Positions 1 to 7,004 of a stretch of 14,176 nucleotides of DNA are shown here, piece after piece. Under the pieces are notes generated by a model. That model did not search any database. It was not told the origin of the DNA and was given only the letters and a program-made list of their open reading frames with translations. The number at the start of each line of letters is the position of its first letter. Position 1 is the first letter of the stretch. This stretch comes from Chlorobiota bacterium (lineage in GTDB: Bacteria > Bacteroidota > Bacteroidia > Bacteroidales > B39-G9): positions 1 through 14,176 of the forward strand of contig DAOVJU010000022.1 in the NCBI GenBank assembly GCA_030632095.1, in the 5' to 3' direction. The position numbers and the translations under genes were made by a program.

Positions 1-1099
1 AATTTTCTATATGTTTTTCAAGGTTTGGTAATCCTTTTTTTAATGCTTCTGTATCATTCTGTTTTAAATTTTTAAGCTCTTTTCCTCCATGATATTTTAA
101 AGCTCGAATTGTTGCAACTAAAACAGTTGCTACAGGTGAAAGATTAGCATGTTGACACTTAATATTAAAGAATTTTTCAGCTCCTAAGTCAGAACCAAAT
201 CCGGCTTCAGTAACAACATAATCAGATAAAGATAAAGCCATTTTTGTTGCAATAATCGAATTTGTTCCTTGTGCAATATTTGCAAATGGTCCTCCATGAA
301 TAATCGCAGGAGTTCCTTCTATGGTTTGAACAAGATTTGGTTTTATTGCATCTTTCAATAAAGCAGTCATTGCTCCGTTTGCTTTTAAGTCTTTAGCAAA
401 AACCGGTTTATTGTCATAGGTATATCCAATAAAAATGTTTCCCAATTTCCTTTTTAAATCGCCTAAACTATTCGACAAACAAAGAGTTGCCATAACTTCG
501 GATGCAGCAGTAATATTAAAACCAGATTCACGTGGAATTCCTTGTTTTTGTCCACCTAATCCAATAATTATGTGTCTTAACGATCTTTCGTTCATATCAA
601 TAACTCTTTTAAAAGTTATTGATCTCGGATCAATATTTAATGAATATTTTTTATTTTGGATATTATTATCAATTAATCCTGATAGAAGATTATGAGCTTT
701 TTCAATAGCTGAAAGATCTCCTGTAAAATGCAAATTAATATCTTCCATCGGAAGAACTTGTGAAAATCCACCTCCTGCAGCTCCTCCTTTAATGCCAAAA
801 ACAGGGCCTAATGAAGGCTCTCTTAAAGCTACAATTGTTTTTTTTTTAATTTTATTTAAAGCTTGAGATAATCCTATAGAAACAGTTGTTTTTCCTTCAC
901 CTGCTGGTGTTGGGGTAATTGCAGTTACTAATATAAGTTTAGATTTTTTAGCCTTCTCTTCATTGATTAAATCTAAGGGAAGTTTTGCTTTATATTTACC
1001 ATAAAGTTCAAGTTTATCTTCAGGAATATCCAAATCAGCTGCAATAGATGTAATATGTTTTAAATCAATTGATTTAGCTATGTCGAGATCTGTTTTCAT
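1..1099 (-). CDS. fhs: Formate-tetrahydrofolate ligase, C-terminus cut by window edge
   Basis: This enzyme joins formate to tetrahydrofolate using ATP and gives 10-formyl-THF for one-carbon metabolism in the cytoplasm. Translating the minus strand from the ATG at 1097-1099 gives an uninterrupted frame of 366 residues that runs off the left edge. The family is usually about 555 residues, so roughly two thirds are present. Visible landmarks are the P-loop-like TPTPAGEGKTT (about residues 62-72), the conserved REPSLGPVFGIKGGAAGGG (about 93-111), GDLSAIEKAHN (from about 127) and EAGFGSDLGAEKF further on. All are characteristic of the family, so the identification is firm. The flavin split-barrel gene upstream ends 58 bases away on the same strand, so co-transcription is possible but unproven. 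I see no frameshift in the visible part. Confidence 0.96.
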   Translation of the reverse strand, partial: MKTDLDIAKSIDLKHITSIAADLDIPEDKLELYGKYKAKLPLDLINEEKAKKSKLILVTAITPTPAGEGKTTVSIGLSQALNKIKKKTIVALREPSLGPVFGIKGGAAGGGFSQVLPMEDINLHFTGDLSAIEKAHNLLSGLIDNNIQNKKYSLNIDPRSITFKRVIDMNERSLRHIIIGLGGQKQGIPRESGFNITAASEVMATLCLSNSLGDLKRKLGNIFIGYTYDNKPVFAKDLKANGAMTALLKDAIKPNLVQTIEGTPAIIHGGPFANIAQGTNSIIATKMALSLSDYVVTEAGFGSDLGAEKFFNIKCQHANLSPVATVLVATIRALKYHGGKELKNLKQNDTEALKKGLPNLEKHIEN

Positions 1100-1157
1100 A
1101 ATATTAATATAAACGATTTATAATTTTTAATTGATGATTATTTATTAATAAAAAAAT

Positions 1158-1640
1158 TTACTTAGAAAACTCAAATTGTCGTCCTGTAAATTCATCAACT
1201 TTTATTTTTATAATACTAATATTATTAACAGAAGGCTTTGAAAATTTAAAATCCATATCGGAATAATTTTTCATAAATATTTTGAGTGCTTCAATTTTCT
1301 TATCAAAATCTTCTACAAATTCAGCTTTCCCAAAAGCTTGAACACTTCGATAACGCATTCTCCAAGAACATGCAACTTTTTCGTGTCGCGCAAAAAGCTT
1401 ATGATCTACATCAAATTCAACACAAACATTGTTATTATTGTTTAAAATATCTATTTTTTTACCTTCCTTAGCACAATGGAGGTAAATTGTTTTATTATCG
1501 TATCCAAAATTAAAGGCTAAAACATATGGTTTGTTATTATCAACAAAGCCAACATGACAAATCTCAGATTTCCTTATTATTTCCTCAATTGATTCAAAAT
1601 CAGTTATATCTTCTATTGCTTTATCTCTTTTTATGCTCAT
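1158..1640 (-). CDS. Pyridoxamine 5'-phosphate oxidase-family flavin split-barrel protein (NimA-like)
   Basis: This 160-residue protein matches the small FMN-binding split-barrel family that includes NimA-type nitroimidazole reductases and many uncharacterised flavoproteins. Sequence signs are a strand ending GFVDNNKPYVLAFNFGY (about 31-47), the block IYLHCAKEGKKIDIL (about 52-66) that in this family leads into the FMN phosphate site, and WRMRYRSVQAFGKAEFVED (about 93-111), followed by a TGRQ near the C-terminus. Length is normal for the family. Substrate cannot be read from sequence; a NimA-like reductase, a heme-related role or a general FMN reductase are all possible. It lies between the DNA glycosylase gene (157 bases upstream) and fhs. 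The position after a run of oxidative-stress genes suggests, but does not show, a redox role. Confidence 0.85.
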   Translation of the reverse strand: MSIKRDKAIEDITDFESIEEIIRKSEICHVGFVDNNKPYVLAFNFGYDNKTIYLHCAKEGKKIDILNNNNNVCVEFDVDHKLFARHEKVACSWRMRYRSVQAFGKAEFVEDFDKKIEALKIFMKNYSDMDFKFSKPSVNNISIIKIKVDEFTGRQFEFSK

Positions 1641-1797
1641 AATATTTAGTTTAGTTCTACTGTTATTTTAGATAAATGATTTCAATGATTAAATAATTAA
1701 ATTCATGATAGTAACTTTAGTTTTAACCAATTGCAATATCAGGTATCATCATTAATGTAAATCCTACCATTGTACCTTTGTTGCTAAATCTGCATTT

Positions 1798-2436
1798 TTA
1801 TTTAAAAATTTCATTATGTTCTTTATACCAAAATAAAATATCTAAATGAGAAATCGGAATATTTATTTTATTTCCAAAACCTATCATTTTTTGTTCTATT
1901 TCAAGATACTTTTGTTTTGATAGATTTTTCGGAACTGTTTCTATTACTGCATAAATCTCTAAATTTCTAAGAATATGCCGGTCTAAAATAGCGATATTAT
2001 CTCCTAAGCCAATATTTCTTAAAAAATGACTGGCTTCTTTATAAGCCATTCCTTTAATGTTTTTTACAAGCCATTCTCTTTTTTCAAAAGTTGAAACAGA
2101 ATTATTAATTATTATTTCTTTAATTATATCTTGTCCGTTAAAAAATATTTTTCTGGCTTCGATTAAATATTTTGCTTTATTATTTTTAAATCGGACTATA
2201 TTAAGTTCTTCAGAAATTTCTTCTTGTATTCCATGTAATAACTTGTTAGTATTGTTTAAGGTACAAATTGCTTTCCAAGCATTTTTCGCATTAGATTGTG
2301 GAGTTAACAGGCAAAAAGATAATTCTTGAAATATCTTATAATTGTTTTCATTATATAAGATATTCGAAAATTCTTTTAACTTATTTATTATATCAGGTTT
2401 TATTTCTGAATATATACCGGATAACTCCTCTAACAT
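1798..2436 (-). CDS. ogg: Ogg2-type 8-oxoguanine DNA glycosylase / AP lyase
   Basis: This is a predicted base-excision repair enzyme that removes 8-oxoguanine and nicks the abasic site by beta-elimination. The 212 residues match the archaeal-type Ogg2 family (Methanocaldococcus jannaschii Ogg) in length and layout: an N-terminal helical part with the conserved FCLLTPQSNAKNAW (about 41-54), a helix-hairpin-helix around KGMAYKEASHFLRNIG (128-143), and AILDRHILRNL (149-159). By comparison with the M. jannaschii enzyme, Lys133 is the expected Schiff-base nucleophile and Asp152 the catalytic acid. The family usually ends soon after a WYKE-like motif, seen here at 203-206. It sits 217 bases downstream of rubredoxin on the same strand, so it fits the oxidative-damage theme of the neighbourhood. 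It may have its own promoter; I saw no convincing one. Confidence 0.9.
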   Translation of the reverse strand: MLEELSGIYSEIKPDIINKLKEFSNILYNENNYKIFQELSFCLLTPQSNAKNAWKAICTLNNTNKLLHGIQEEISEELNIVRFKNNKAKYLIEARKIFFNGQDIIKEIIINNSVSTFEKREWLVKNIKGMAYKEASHFLRNIGLGDNIAILDRHILRNLEIYAVIETVPKNLSKQKYLEIEQKMIGFGNKINIPISHLDILFWYKEHNEIFK

Positions 2437-2516
2437 TGTAATTGTGGATTAACATTTAAATTCAAGTATTAGCATTATTTTAGTGGATAATAATATTAAG
2501 CCGGAAGTCCAAAATT

Positions 2517-2617
2517 ACTTATTACTTGTTACAAGTTGCTGGTTATAAACTTTTTATTAATAATTATAAATTTTTACTTTATACTTTTATCCTGCATCTT
2601 GTATCCTATCTTCTGTC
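2517..2617. repeat. Period-7 degenerate repeat tracts between rubredoxin and ogg
   Basis: Two short tracts fall into seven-base units. The first, 2517-2544, reads as ACTTATT, ACTTGTT, ACAAGTT, GCTGGTT. The second, 2590-2617, reads as TCCTGCA, TCTTGTA, TCCTATC, TTCTGTC. Units within a tract share positions 4-7 or the TC start but are not identical. Similar words occur at 6333-6367 and 12667-12688, also between genes. They lie in the 217-base gap between two minus-strand genes. Function is unknown. Confidence 0.6.
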
Positions 2618-2653
2618 TTTCATAAAATTCGTGATAGAACTTAAAATAAGTAG

Positions 2654-2815
2654 TTATTCTACTAGTTCAAAATCTTCTTTTCCAACACCACATAACGGGC
2701 AAGCCCAATCATCAGGAATATCTTCAAAAGCGGTTCCGGGAGCTATACCTCCATCAGTATATCCTTTTTCAGGATCATAAATATAACCACATACTGTGCA
2801 TTCGTACTTTTTCAT
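2654..2815 (-). CDS. Rubredoxin
   Basis: This 53-residue protein is a one-iron electron carrier. Cys6 and Cys9 (CTVCG) and Cys39 and Cys42 (CPLCG) form the Fe(Cys)4 site, and YIYDPEKG, the GTAFEDIPDDW segment and the final EDFE are standard rubredoxin motifs. I chose the ATG at 2813-2815 because it gives the normal MKKYECTVCG start; an in-frame TTG seven codons upstream overlaps the end of rubrerythrin and would add an unusual tail. The gene follows rubrerythrin by 17 bases, so the two are almost certainly one transcript. Known partners of rubredoxin in anaerobes are rubrerythrin and superoxide reductase, both encoded close by, so its likely job is to deliver electrons to them. Confidence 0.96.
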   Translation of the reverse strand: MKKYECTVCGYIYDPEKGYTDGGIAPGTAFEDIPDDWACPLCGVGKEDFELVE

Positions 2816-2832
2816 AATACTTGATTTTTTAA

Positions 2833-3408
2833 TCAATAATTTATCTCTTCTATTTCAAAATAAGATTGAGGGTGTAAACATGCGGGACATGTTTTTGGTG
2901 CTTTTTCTGCTTCATGTAAGTACCCGCAATTTCTACATTTCCAGATTATTTTATTATCCCGCTCAAAGACTTTCCCTGCTTCAATGTTATTAAATAATTT
3001 CTTATACCTTTCTTCATGCGCTTCTTCTACTTTTGCAATCATTTTAAAAGCTGTTGCAATTTCTTCAAAACCTTCTTCTGTTGCAACTTTTGCAAATTCA
3101 GGATAAAGTATTGTCCATTCTTCATTTTCACCCATAGCAGATTCTTTTAAATTTTCAGCAGTAGTGCCAATTTTACCAGCAGGGTATATAGCTGTAATTT
3201 CAACTGGCCTTCCTTCTAAAAACTTAAAAAACCTTTTTGCATGTTCCTTTTCATTCAAGGCTGTTTCAGCAAATATTGCAGAAATCTGCTCATAGCCTTC
3301 TTTTTTTGCTTGTTTCGCAAAGTAATCATAGCGCATTCTTGCCTGAGATTCGCCGGCAAAAGCTTTTAAAAGATTTTGTTCTGTTTTTGTTCCTGATAGT
3401 GTTTTCAT
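2833..3408 (-). CDS. rbr: Rubrerythrin
   Basis: Rubrerythrin reduces hydrogen peroxide to water in the cytoplasm of anaerobes, taking electrons from rubredoxin. The 191 residues have both expected parts. The N-terminal four-helix diiron domain carries Glu20, Glu53, His56, Glu94, Glu97, Glu128 and His131 at almost exactly the positions known in the Desulfovibrio vulgaris protein. The C-terminal rubredoxin-like domain has Cys158-x2-Cys161 and Cys174-x2-Cys177. Length is typical and nothing is missing. The downstream rubredoxin gene supports the electron-transfer role. Upstream is a 264-base gap that separates it from the flavoprotein gene and holds a long inverted repeat, so it may be transcribed from its own promoter, although no clear TAnnTTTG element is seen there. 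Confidence 0.97.
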   Translation of the reverse strand: MKTLSGTKTEQNLLKAFAGESQARMRYDYFAKQAKKEGYEQISAIFAETALNEKEHAKRFFKFLEGRPVEITAIYPAGKIGTTAENLKESAMGENEEWTILYPEFAKVATEEGFEEIATAFKMIAKVEEAHEERYKKLFNNIEAGKVFERDNKIIWKCRNCGYLHEAEKAPKTCPACLHPQSYFEIEEINY

Positions 3409-3482
3409 TAGAATAAAATTAGATTAGACATCTGTATTTCAATTGTTTATGATGTGTATTTTTAGCATCCTACTTCTAAAAC

Positions 3483-3543
3483 CATGGAACCCTCATGTTT
3501 ATTCATATCCTTGTTGTATACTACTGTGCATGAGGGTTTCATG
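3483..3543. repeat. Inverted repeat with 15-base arms upstream of rubrerythrin
   Basis: The arm CATGGAACCCTCATG (3483-3497) is the reverse complement of CATGAGGGTTTCATG (3529-3543) at 14 of 15 positions, separated by 31 bases. The odd position (3487 against 3539) would be a G-U wobble in plus-strand RNA but a C-A mismatch in minus-strand RNA. There is no T-run directly after either arm, so it is not a typical intrinsic terminator. It lies 75-135 bases upstream of the rubrerythrin start. It could be an operator, an RNA structure or a small repeat element. Confidence 0.75.
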
Positions 3544-3672
3544 CGTATAAATTTTAATTTTCTAATAATATTAATTAACTGTTAAAAAAACTCAAATATT
3601 CGCTTTTTACTGTTAATACTAAATAAGTAATAATTTTATGCATTTAAAACTTTTGGCACTCAATTAGTAACC

Positions 3673-4656
3673 CTAATTTATACCACCGTAATATTTCATA
3701 AATTGAATTCTTTCAAAAACTTCCGGTTTATCAGAAATGTTGCTTATTAGTTTTCCTCTAAAATCATCAATTGATGAATAATTCTTGCTTTCCATCCATT
3801 TTTCAATACCCTGAATAACAGTTTTTATATGATTTGCTCCATTTTTATAAATTGCAGAAACCATTTCAACGGCTGTAGCACCGACTAACAATTGTTTTAT
3901 TACACCATCCGCATCATGAATTCCTGTACAGGCAACAAGTTGTTTTTGTATTTTTTTTGAAAGAATGGCGATCCAGCGTAATGTAGTTGACATATCTTCC
4001 GGCGAACTAAATTTATTTGCCGGAACTACTTCAAGTTTTTCTATATCAACATCAACACTAAAGAACTTGTTAAATAAAACAAAACTATCTGTATTTCCTG
4101 CCCAATCTAATTTTTTAATAAGGCTTGCTAAGCCAGATGAATAATAACTCATCTTTAATGCTATTGGCATTTGTATTAAAGTCTTGACCTTTTCTGTTAT
4201 TTTAAAGTATAATTGTTCGTATTGTTCTGCTGATATTTCATCATTAGATGGTAAGAACGAGATATTTAATTCGACAGCATCGGCACCCGCGGCTTTTATT
4301 TTATTGGCATAATATATCCATTCAGTATCAGTATAGCAATTAATACTAGCAATAACAGGAATATCAACCGCTTTCTTTGCTTTTTCGATAAGCTTTAAAT
4401 AATTTTCGATGATTCTGTTTTCAGTATAATTACTAACATAATCGATTGTTTCAGGGTGCTGCATATCAGAGTATTTATCAGGATGAAAAACCTCAGCATG
4501 TATTTGTTCTTCGAAAAGTGATTTAAGAACAACGGCACCTGCTCCGTTTTGAGCAAATGTTTTAATATTGTCTACAGAGCTTGTTAATCCGGAACTTCCT
4601 ACTATTATAGGACTTTTTAGTTCCATACCCATGTATTTAGTCTTTAAATTTGCCAT
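3673..4656 (-). CDS. Dihydroorotate dehydrogenase-like flavoprotein without catalytic cysteine
   Basis: This 327-residue protein has the FMN-binding TIM barrel of class 1 dihydroorotate dehydrogenases. The N-terminus MGMELKSPIIVGSSGLTSS (about 9-27), VVLKSLFEEQ with Lys45, PVIASINCYT (100-109), ADAVELNIS (125-133), ALKMS with Lys169 and the phosphate-site region ACTGIHDADGVIKQLLVGA (242-260) are all recognisable. In true class 1 enzymes the motif ELN(L/I)SCPN supplies the catalytic Cys; here it reads ELNISFLPSND, so the Cys is absent. It therefore probably does not make orotate. The family is widespread in Bacteroidota and its reaction is unknown to me. It starts 26 bases after the ferritin gene, suggesting that it is the last gene of the ahpC-prx-sor-ftn operon and may have a redox role; that is inference. 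Confidence 0.88.
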   Translation of the reverse strand: MANLKTKYMGMELKSPIIVGSSGLTSSVDNIKTFAQNGAGAVVLKSLFEEQIHAEVFHPDKYSDMQHPETIDYVSNYTENRIIENYLKLIEKAKKAVDIPVIASINCYTDTEWIYYANKIKAAGADAVELNISFLPSNDEISAEQYEQLYFKITEKVKTLIQMPIALKMSYYSSGLASLIKKLDWAGNTDSFVLFNKFFSVDVDIEKLEVVPANKFSSPEDMSTTLRWIAILSKKIQKQLVACTGIHDADGVIKQLLVGATAVEMVSAIYKNGANHIKTVIQGIEKWMESKNYSSIDDFRGKLISNISDKPEVFERIQFMKYYGGIN

Positions 4657-4682
4657 GATTCTTATTTGTATTTTATAATTGC

Positions 4683-5192
4683 TTATTCTTTGGCAGGAGG
4701 AGTAAATATTCTTTGTTTAGCTTCTCTATCTAATATAAACAGTCCGGAACCTTTACCGTCTATTAGTTTTAACTGATCAAGAATATCAGAAACATTTGCT
4801 TCTTCTTCTACTTGTTCTGCTACAAACCACTGAAGCATATTTACTGTTGCATGATCTTTTTCCTGCATAGCCACATCAACAAGATTATTAATTAAGGAAG
4901 TTACTTTTTCTTCATGAACAAGTACATCTTCAAAAACATCCAGGATATTTTTCCATTCAATTTTTGGCTTTTCTATCACGTTAAGCTCTACCCGGCCTCC
5001 TCTATCAAGAATATATTGATGTAGTTTCATTGCATGAAATTGCTCTTCTTCAAATTGTACTTTCATCCAATTTGAAAAACCGGACAAATTATTTGAGGCC
5101 AGATACGCCGACATTGACAAATAAAGATAAGCAGAGTATAGCTCTGCATTTAACTGTTTGTTTAATTCTTCTTCTAATCTATTATTTAGCAT
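4683..5192 (-). CDS. ftnA: Bacterial non-heme ferritin
   Basis: This protein forms a 24-subunit cage that oxidises ferrous iron and stores it as a ferric mineral. The 169 residues line up with E. coli FtnA without gaps at the ferroxidase centre: Glu17, Tyr24, Glu50, His53, Glu94, Gln127 and Glu130, plus Glu49 and Glu126 for the third site. The motif FEEEQFHAMK (47-56) and the absence of the heme-ligand methionine arrangement favour ferritin over bacterioferritin. It lies 22 bases after superoxide reductase and 26 bases before the dihydroorotate dehydrogenase-like gene, well inside the operon. In this context it would limit free iron and thus Fenton chemistry during oxygen exposure. Confidence 0.96.
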   Translation of the reverse strand: MLNNRLEEELNKQLNAELYSAYLYLSMSAYLASNNLSGFSNWMKVQFEEEQFHAMKLHQYILDRGGRVELNVIEKPKIEWKNILDVFEDVLVHEEKVTSLINNLVDVAMQEKDHATVNMLQWFVAEQVEEEANVSDILDQLKLIDGKGSGLFILDREAKQRIFTPPAKE

Positions 5193-5214
5193 TTTTATTC
5201 TTTTTATCGTTTTT

Positions 5215-5595
5215 CTATTCAGTTACTTCTACAATAATTTCATTACTTTGCCACAAGCCATGTTTAGTACAAAAAGCATGAGCAATTAGTTTAAGGTTCT
5301 TTTGAGAAACAATGTAAAAATCAACTTCCAAATTTCCCGGTGAGTTTCCTAATGCACCTTCTGTAAAATTTGCTTGTGCAAACATTTTTTCGCCATTCCA
5401 TAATTGAACCCAGGAAATATAATGATCCGGATCATCAGGATGTTGGAATTTATCACCAACTTTAACTTTAACCTTGAATTTTTCTCCTTTTTTTGCATTA
5501 TTCTCACAGTGGATGAATGCAGAGTGTCTGTCTATGTAATCTTTTTTCGCTTCACGGTCAATTTGTGAAATGTCTTCATATTTATTTATTTTCAT
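5215..5595 (-). CDS. Superoxide reductase, one-iron (neelaredoxin / class II)
   Basis: This enzyme reduces superoxide to hydrogen peroxide without making oxygen, taking electrons from rubredoxin. The 126 residues lack the N-terminal desulforedoxin domain, so this is the one-iron type. The expected Fe(His)4Cys ligands are present: His24 in DRHSAF, His52 and His58 in QHPDDPDHYI, and Cys109 and His112 in CTKHGLW, with the same internal spacings (6 and 3) as in Pyrococcus furiosus enzyme. The glutamate of the usual EKH motif is Asp22 here, with Arg23 in place of Lys, a conservative change in the loop that caps the iron. The gene starts 42 bases after the Prx6-type peroxiredoxin and precedes ferritin. 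The product peroxide would be removed by the neighbouring peroxiredoxins and rubrerythrin. Confidence 0.93.
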   Translation of the reverse strand: MKINKYEDISQIDREAKKDYIDRHSAFIHCENNAKKGEKFKVKVKVGDKFQHPDDPDHYISWVQLWNGEKMFAQANFTEGALGNSPGNLEVDFYIVSQKNLKLIAHAFCTKHGLWQSNEIIVEVTE

Positions 5596-5637
5596 AATTA
5601 TATATTTCTAAATTTTATTAGTATTCAATTCTTGCTG

Positions 5638-6297
5638 TTATAATTTTTTATGACAAAGCCACCAGTCATAACATTCAAATTCTCCTTCTTTTGCTTTTTT
5701 AAGTCTTTCTTTTGCTGTTTTTGTATCTGTAGCCGGCGGAATAATTACATGGTCGCCAACTAATTCACTATTAGGCCAATTAGCCGGAATTGCTACTTTA
5801 TTCTTGTCAGAAATTTGCATTGCTTCAACTGATCGTAATATTTCATCCATGTTGCGACCTAATTCTTGCGGATAGTAAAAAATAATTCTGATTTTTGCAT
5901 TTGCATCAACTATAAATACCGCTCTTACGGTGTTTGTGCCTTTCCCGGGATGTATTAAACCAAGTGTTTCTGCTACTTTTCCAGTGTCAGCAATTATTGG
6001 AAATTCAATTTGAACATTCAAATTATCTTTTATCCATTCTTCCCATTTAATGTGTGCAAAAACCTGATCTACACTCATTCCTATTAATTCACAATTTAAT
6101 GCTTTAAATTTGTCGTATCTTTTCTGAAAAGCAACAAATTCTGTTGTGCAGACAGGTGTAAAATCAGCAGGATGGCTGAATAATACGAACCACTTTCCTT
6201 TATAATCTTCCGGTAAATTTTTAATACCATGAGTTGTTTGAACTTTCATCCTGGGAAAATCATCACCCAATAACGGCATTCCTGTTTTTTCTTCCAT
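5638..6297 (-). CDS. Peroxiredoxin, Prx6 subfamily, archaeal-type with C-terminal Cys pair
   Basis: This thiol peroxidase reduces hydrogen peroxide and organic peroxides. The 219 residues have the Prx6 active-site segment PADFTPVC with Pro43, Thr47 and peroxidatic Cys50, and Arg125 in TNTVRAVF. The long C-terminal dimerisation region with PANWP and DHVIIPP is typical of the subfamily. Near the end, Cys209 and Cys215 (ECYDWWLC) match in position and spacing the Cys207/Cys213 pair of the Aeropyrum pernix peroxiredoxin, so recycling may go through these cysteines rather than by a pure 1-Cys mechanism. It is the second gene of the operon, 74 bases after ahpC, with a short period-7 tract in the gap. 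Confidence 0.95.
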   Translation of the reverse strand: MEEKTGMPLLGDDFPRMKVQTTHGIKNLPEDYKGKWFVLFSHPADFTPVCTTEFVAFQKRYDKFKALNCELIGMSVDQVFAHIKWEEWIKDNLNVQIEFPIIADTGKVAETLGLIHPGKGTNTVRAVFIVDANAKIRIIFYYPQELGRNMDEILRSVEAMQISDKNKVAIPANWPNSELVGDHVIIPPATDTKTAKERLKKAKEGEFECYDWWLCHKKL

Positions 6298-6332
6298 ATT
6301 TATACGTTTTTTATTGTTATTACTTTATTTTT

Positions 6333-6367
6333 ATGATGTATCATGAATCCTGCATCTTACATCCAAT
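6333..6367. repeat. Period-7 degenerate repeat between ahpC and the Prx6 gene
   Basis: Five seven-base units follow in phase: ATGATGT, ATCATGA, ATCCTGC, ATCTTAC, ATCCAAT. The core TCCTGCATCTT is shared exactly with the tract at 2590-2600. The tract fills much of the 74-base gap inside the operon, so it would be transcribed into the mRNA between the two peroxiredoxin genes. Function is unknown. Confidence 0.6.
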
Positions 6368-6371
6368 TTTT

Positions 6372-7004
6372 CTAATGTTTACTTAAATAATCTGCTACTC
6401 CCTTTTGAGTTGCTTTCATAGCATCGTCGCCTTCCTTCCAGTTTGCCGGACAAACTTCGCCGTATTCTTCAAAATGTTGTAATGCATCAACCATTCTTAA
6501 AGCTTCATCAATGCTTCTTCCTAAAGGTAAATCGTTTATTACAGCATGACGAACTACTCCATTTTTGTCAATCAGAAATAATCCTCTGTAAGCAACCGGC
6601 GCACCATAAAATTTAACAGTTCCGTCGTCATCATAGTCATATTCACCAGCTAAAACACCGTAGTTTTCAGCAATAGTTTTCGACAAATCTGATACTATAG
6701 GATATTTTACTCCTTTAATTCCGCCATTGTTAAGTTCTGTTTGTAACCATGCAAGGTGTGAAAATTCAGAATCTACTGAACACCCAACTACCGCAACGTT
6801 TCTTTTTTCAAATTCTTCGATTTTTCTTTGAAATGCCAATAATTCTGTTGGGCAGACATAAGTAAAATCAAGTGGATAGAAGAAAAATACTACATCTTTT
6901 TTTCCTTTATACTGCTCTAACGAAAAACCTTCAACTATTTCGTTTCCATTAATAACTGCATATGCCTTAAATTCCGGCGCTTTTTTTCCAATTAATGTTT
7001 CCAT
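6372..7004 (-). CDS. ahpC: Typical 2-Cys peroxiredoxin (AhpC / Prx1 family)
   Basis: This is the main alkyl-hydroperoxide and peroxide-reducing peroxiredoxin type. The 210 residues contain the active-site motif PLDFTYVCPTE with Pro44, Thr48 and peroxidatic Cys51, Arg140 in VAYRGLF, and resolving Cys184 in EVCPANW, all as in Prx1/AhpC proteins. A GGIKG segment (94-98) occupies the place of the GGLG loop, but the C-terminus ends YLSKH and not with a YF motif. No AhpF reductase gene is in the window, so the electron donor is unknown. It is the first gene of the minus-strand stress operon; a consensus promoter lies 42-73 bases upstream of its ATG, giving a predicted leader of about 35 bases. Confidence 0.97.
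   Translation of the reverse strand: METLIGKKAPEFKAYAVINGNEIVEGFSLEQYKGKKDVVFFFYPLDFTYVCPTELLAFQRKIEEFEKRNVAVVGCSVDSEFSHLAWLQTELNNGGIKGVKYPIVSDLSKTIAENYGVLAGEYDYDDDGTVKFYGAPVAYRGLFLIDKNGVVRHAVINDLPLGRSIDEALRMVDALQHFEEYGEVCPANWKEGDDAMKATQKGVADYLSKH

Noticed and set aside
1722..1797. After the stop of the Ogg2 gene the same frame stays open for about 25 codons with a protein-like hydrophobic end.
   Set aside because: The glycosylase already has its normal C-terminus, and an open stretch this short is common by chance.
2517..2617. Possible CRISPR array or riboswitch in the repeat-bearing gap.
   Set aside because: The units are seven bases, degenerate and without spacers, and no conserved riboswitch-like core is visible.
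2641..2662. A small AGTAG/CTACT stem at the end of rubredoxin, followed on the minus strand by TATTTT.
   Set aside because: Only five base pairs, half inside the coding sequence and without a proper T-run; too weak to call a terminator.
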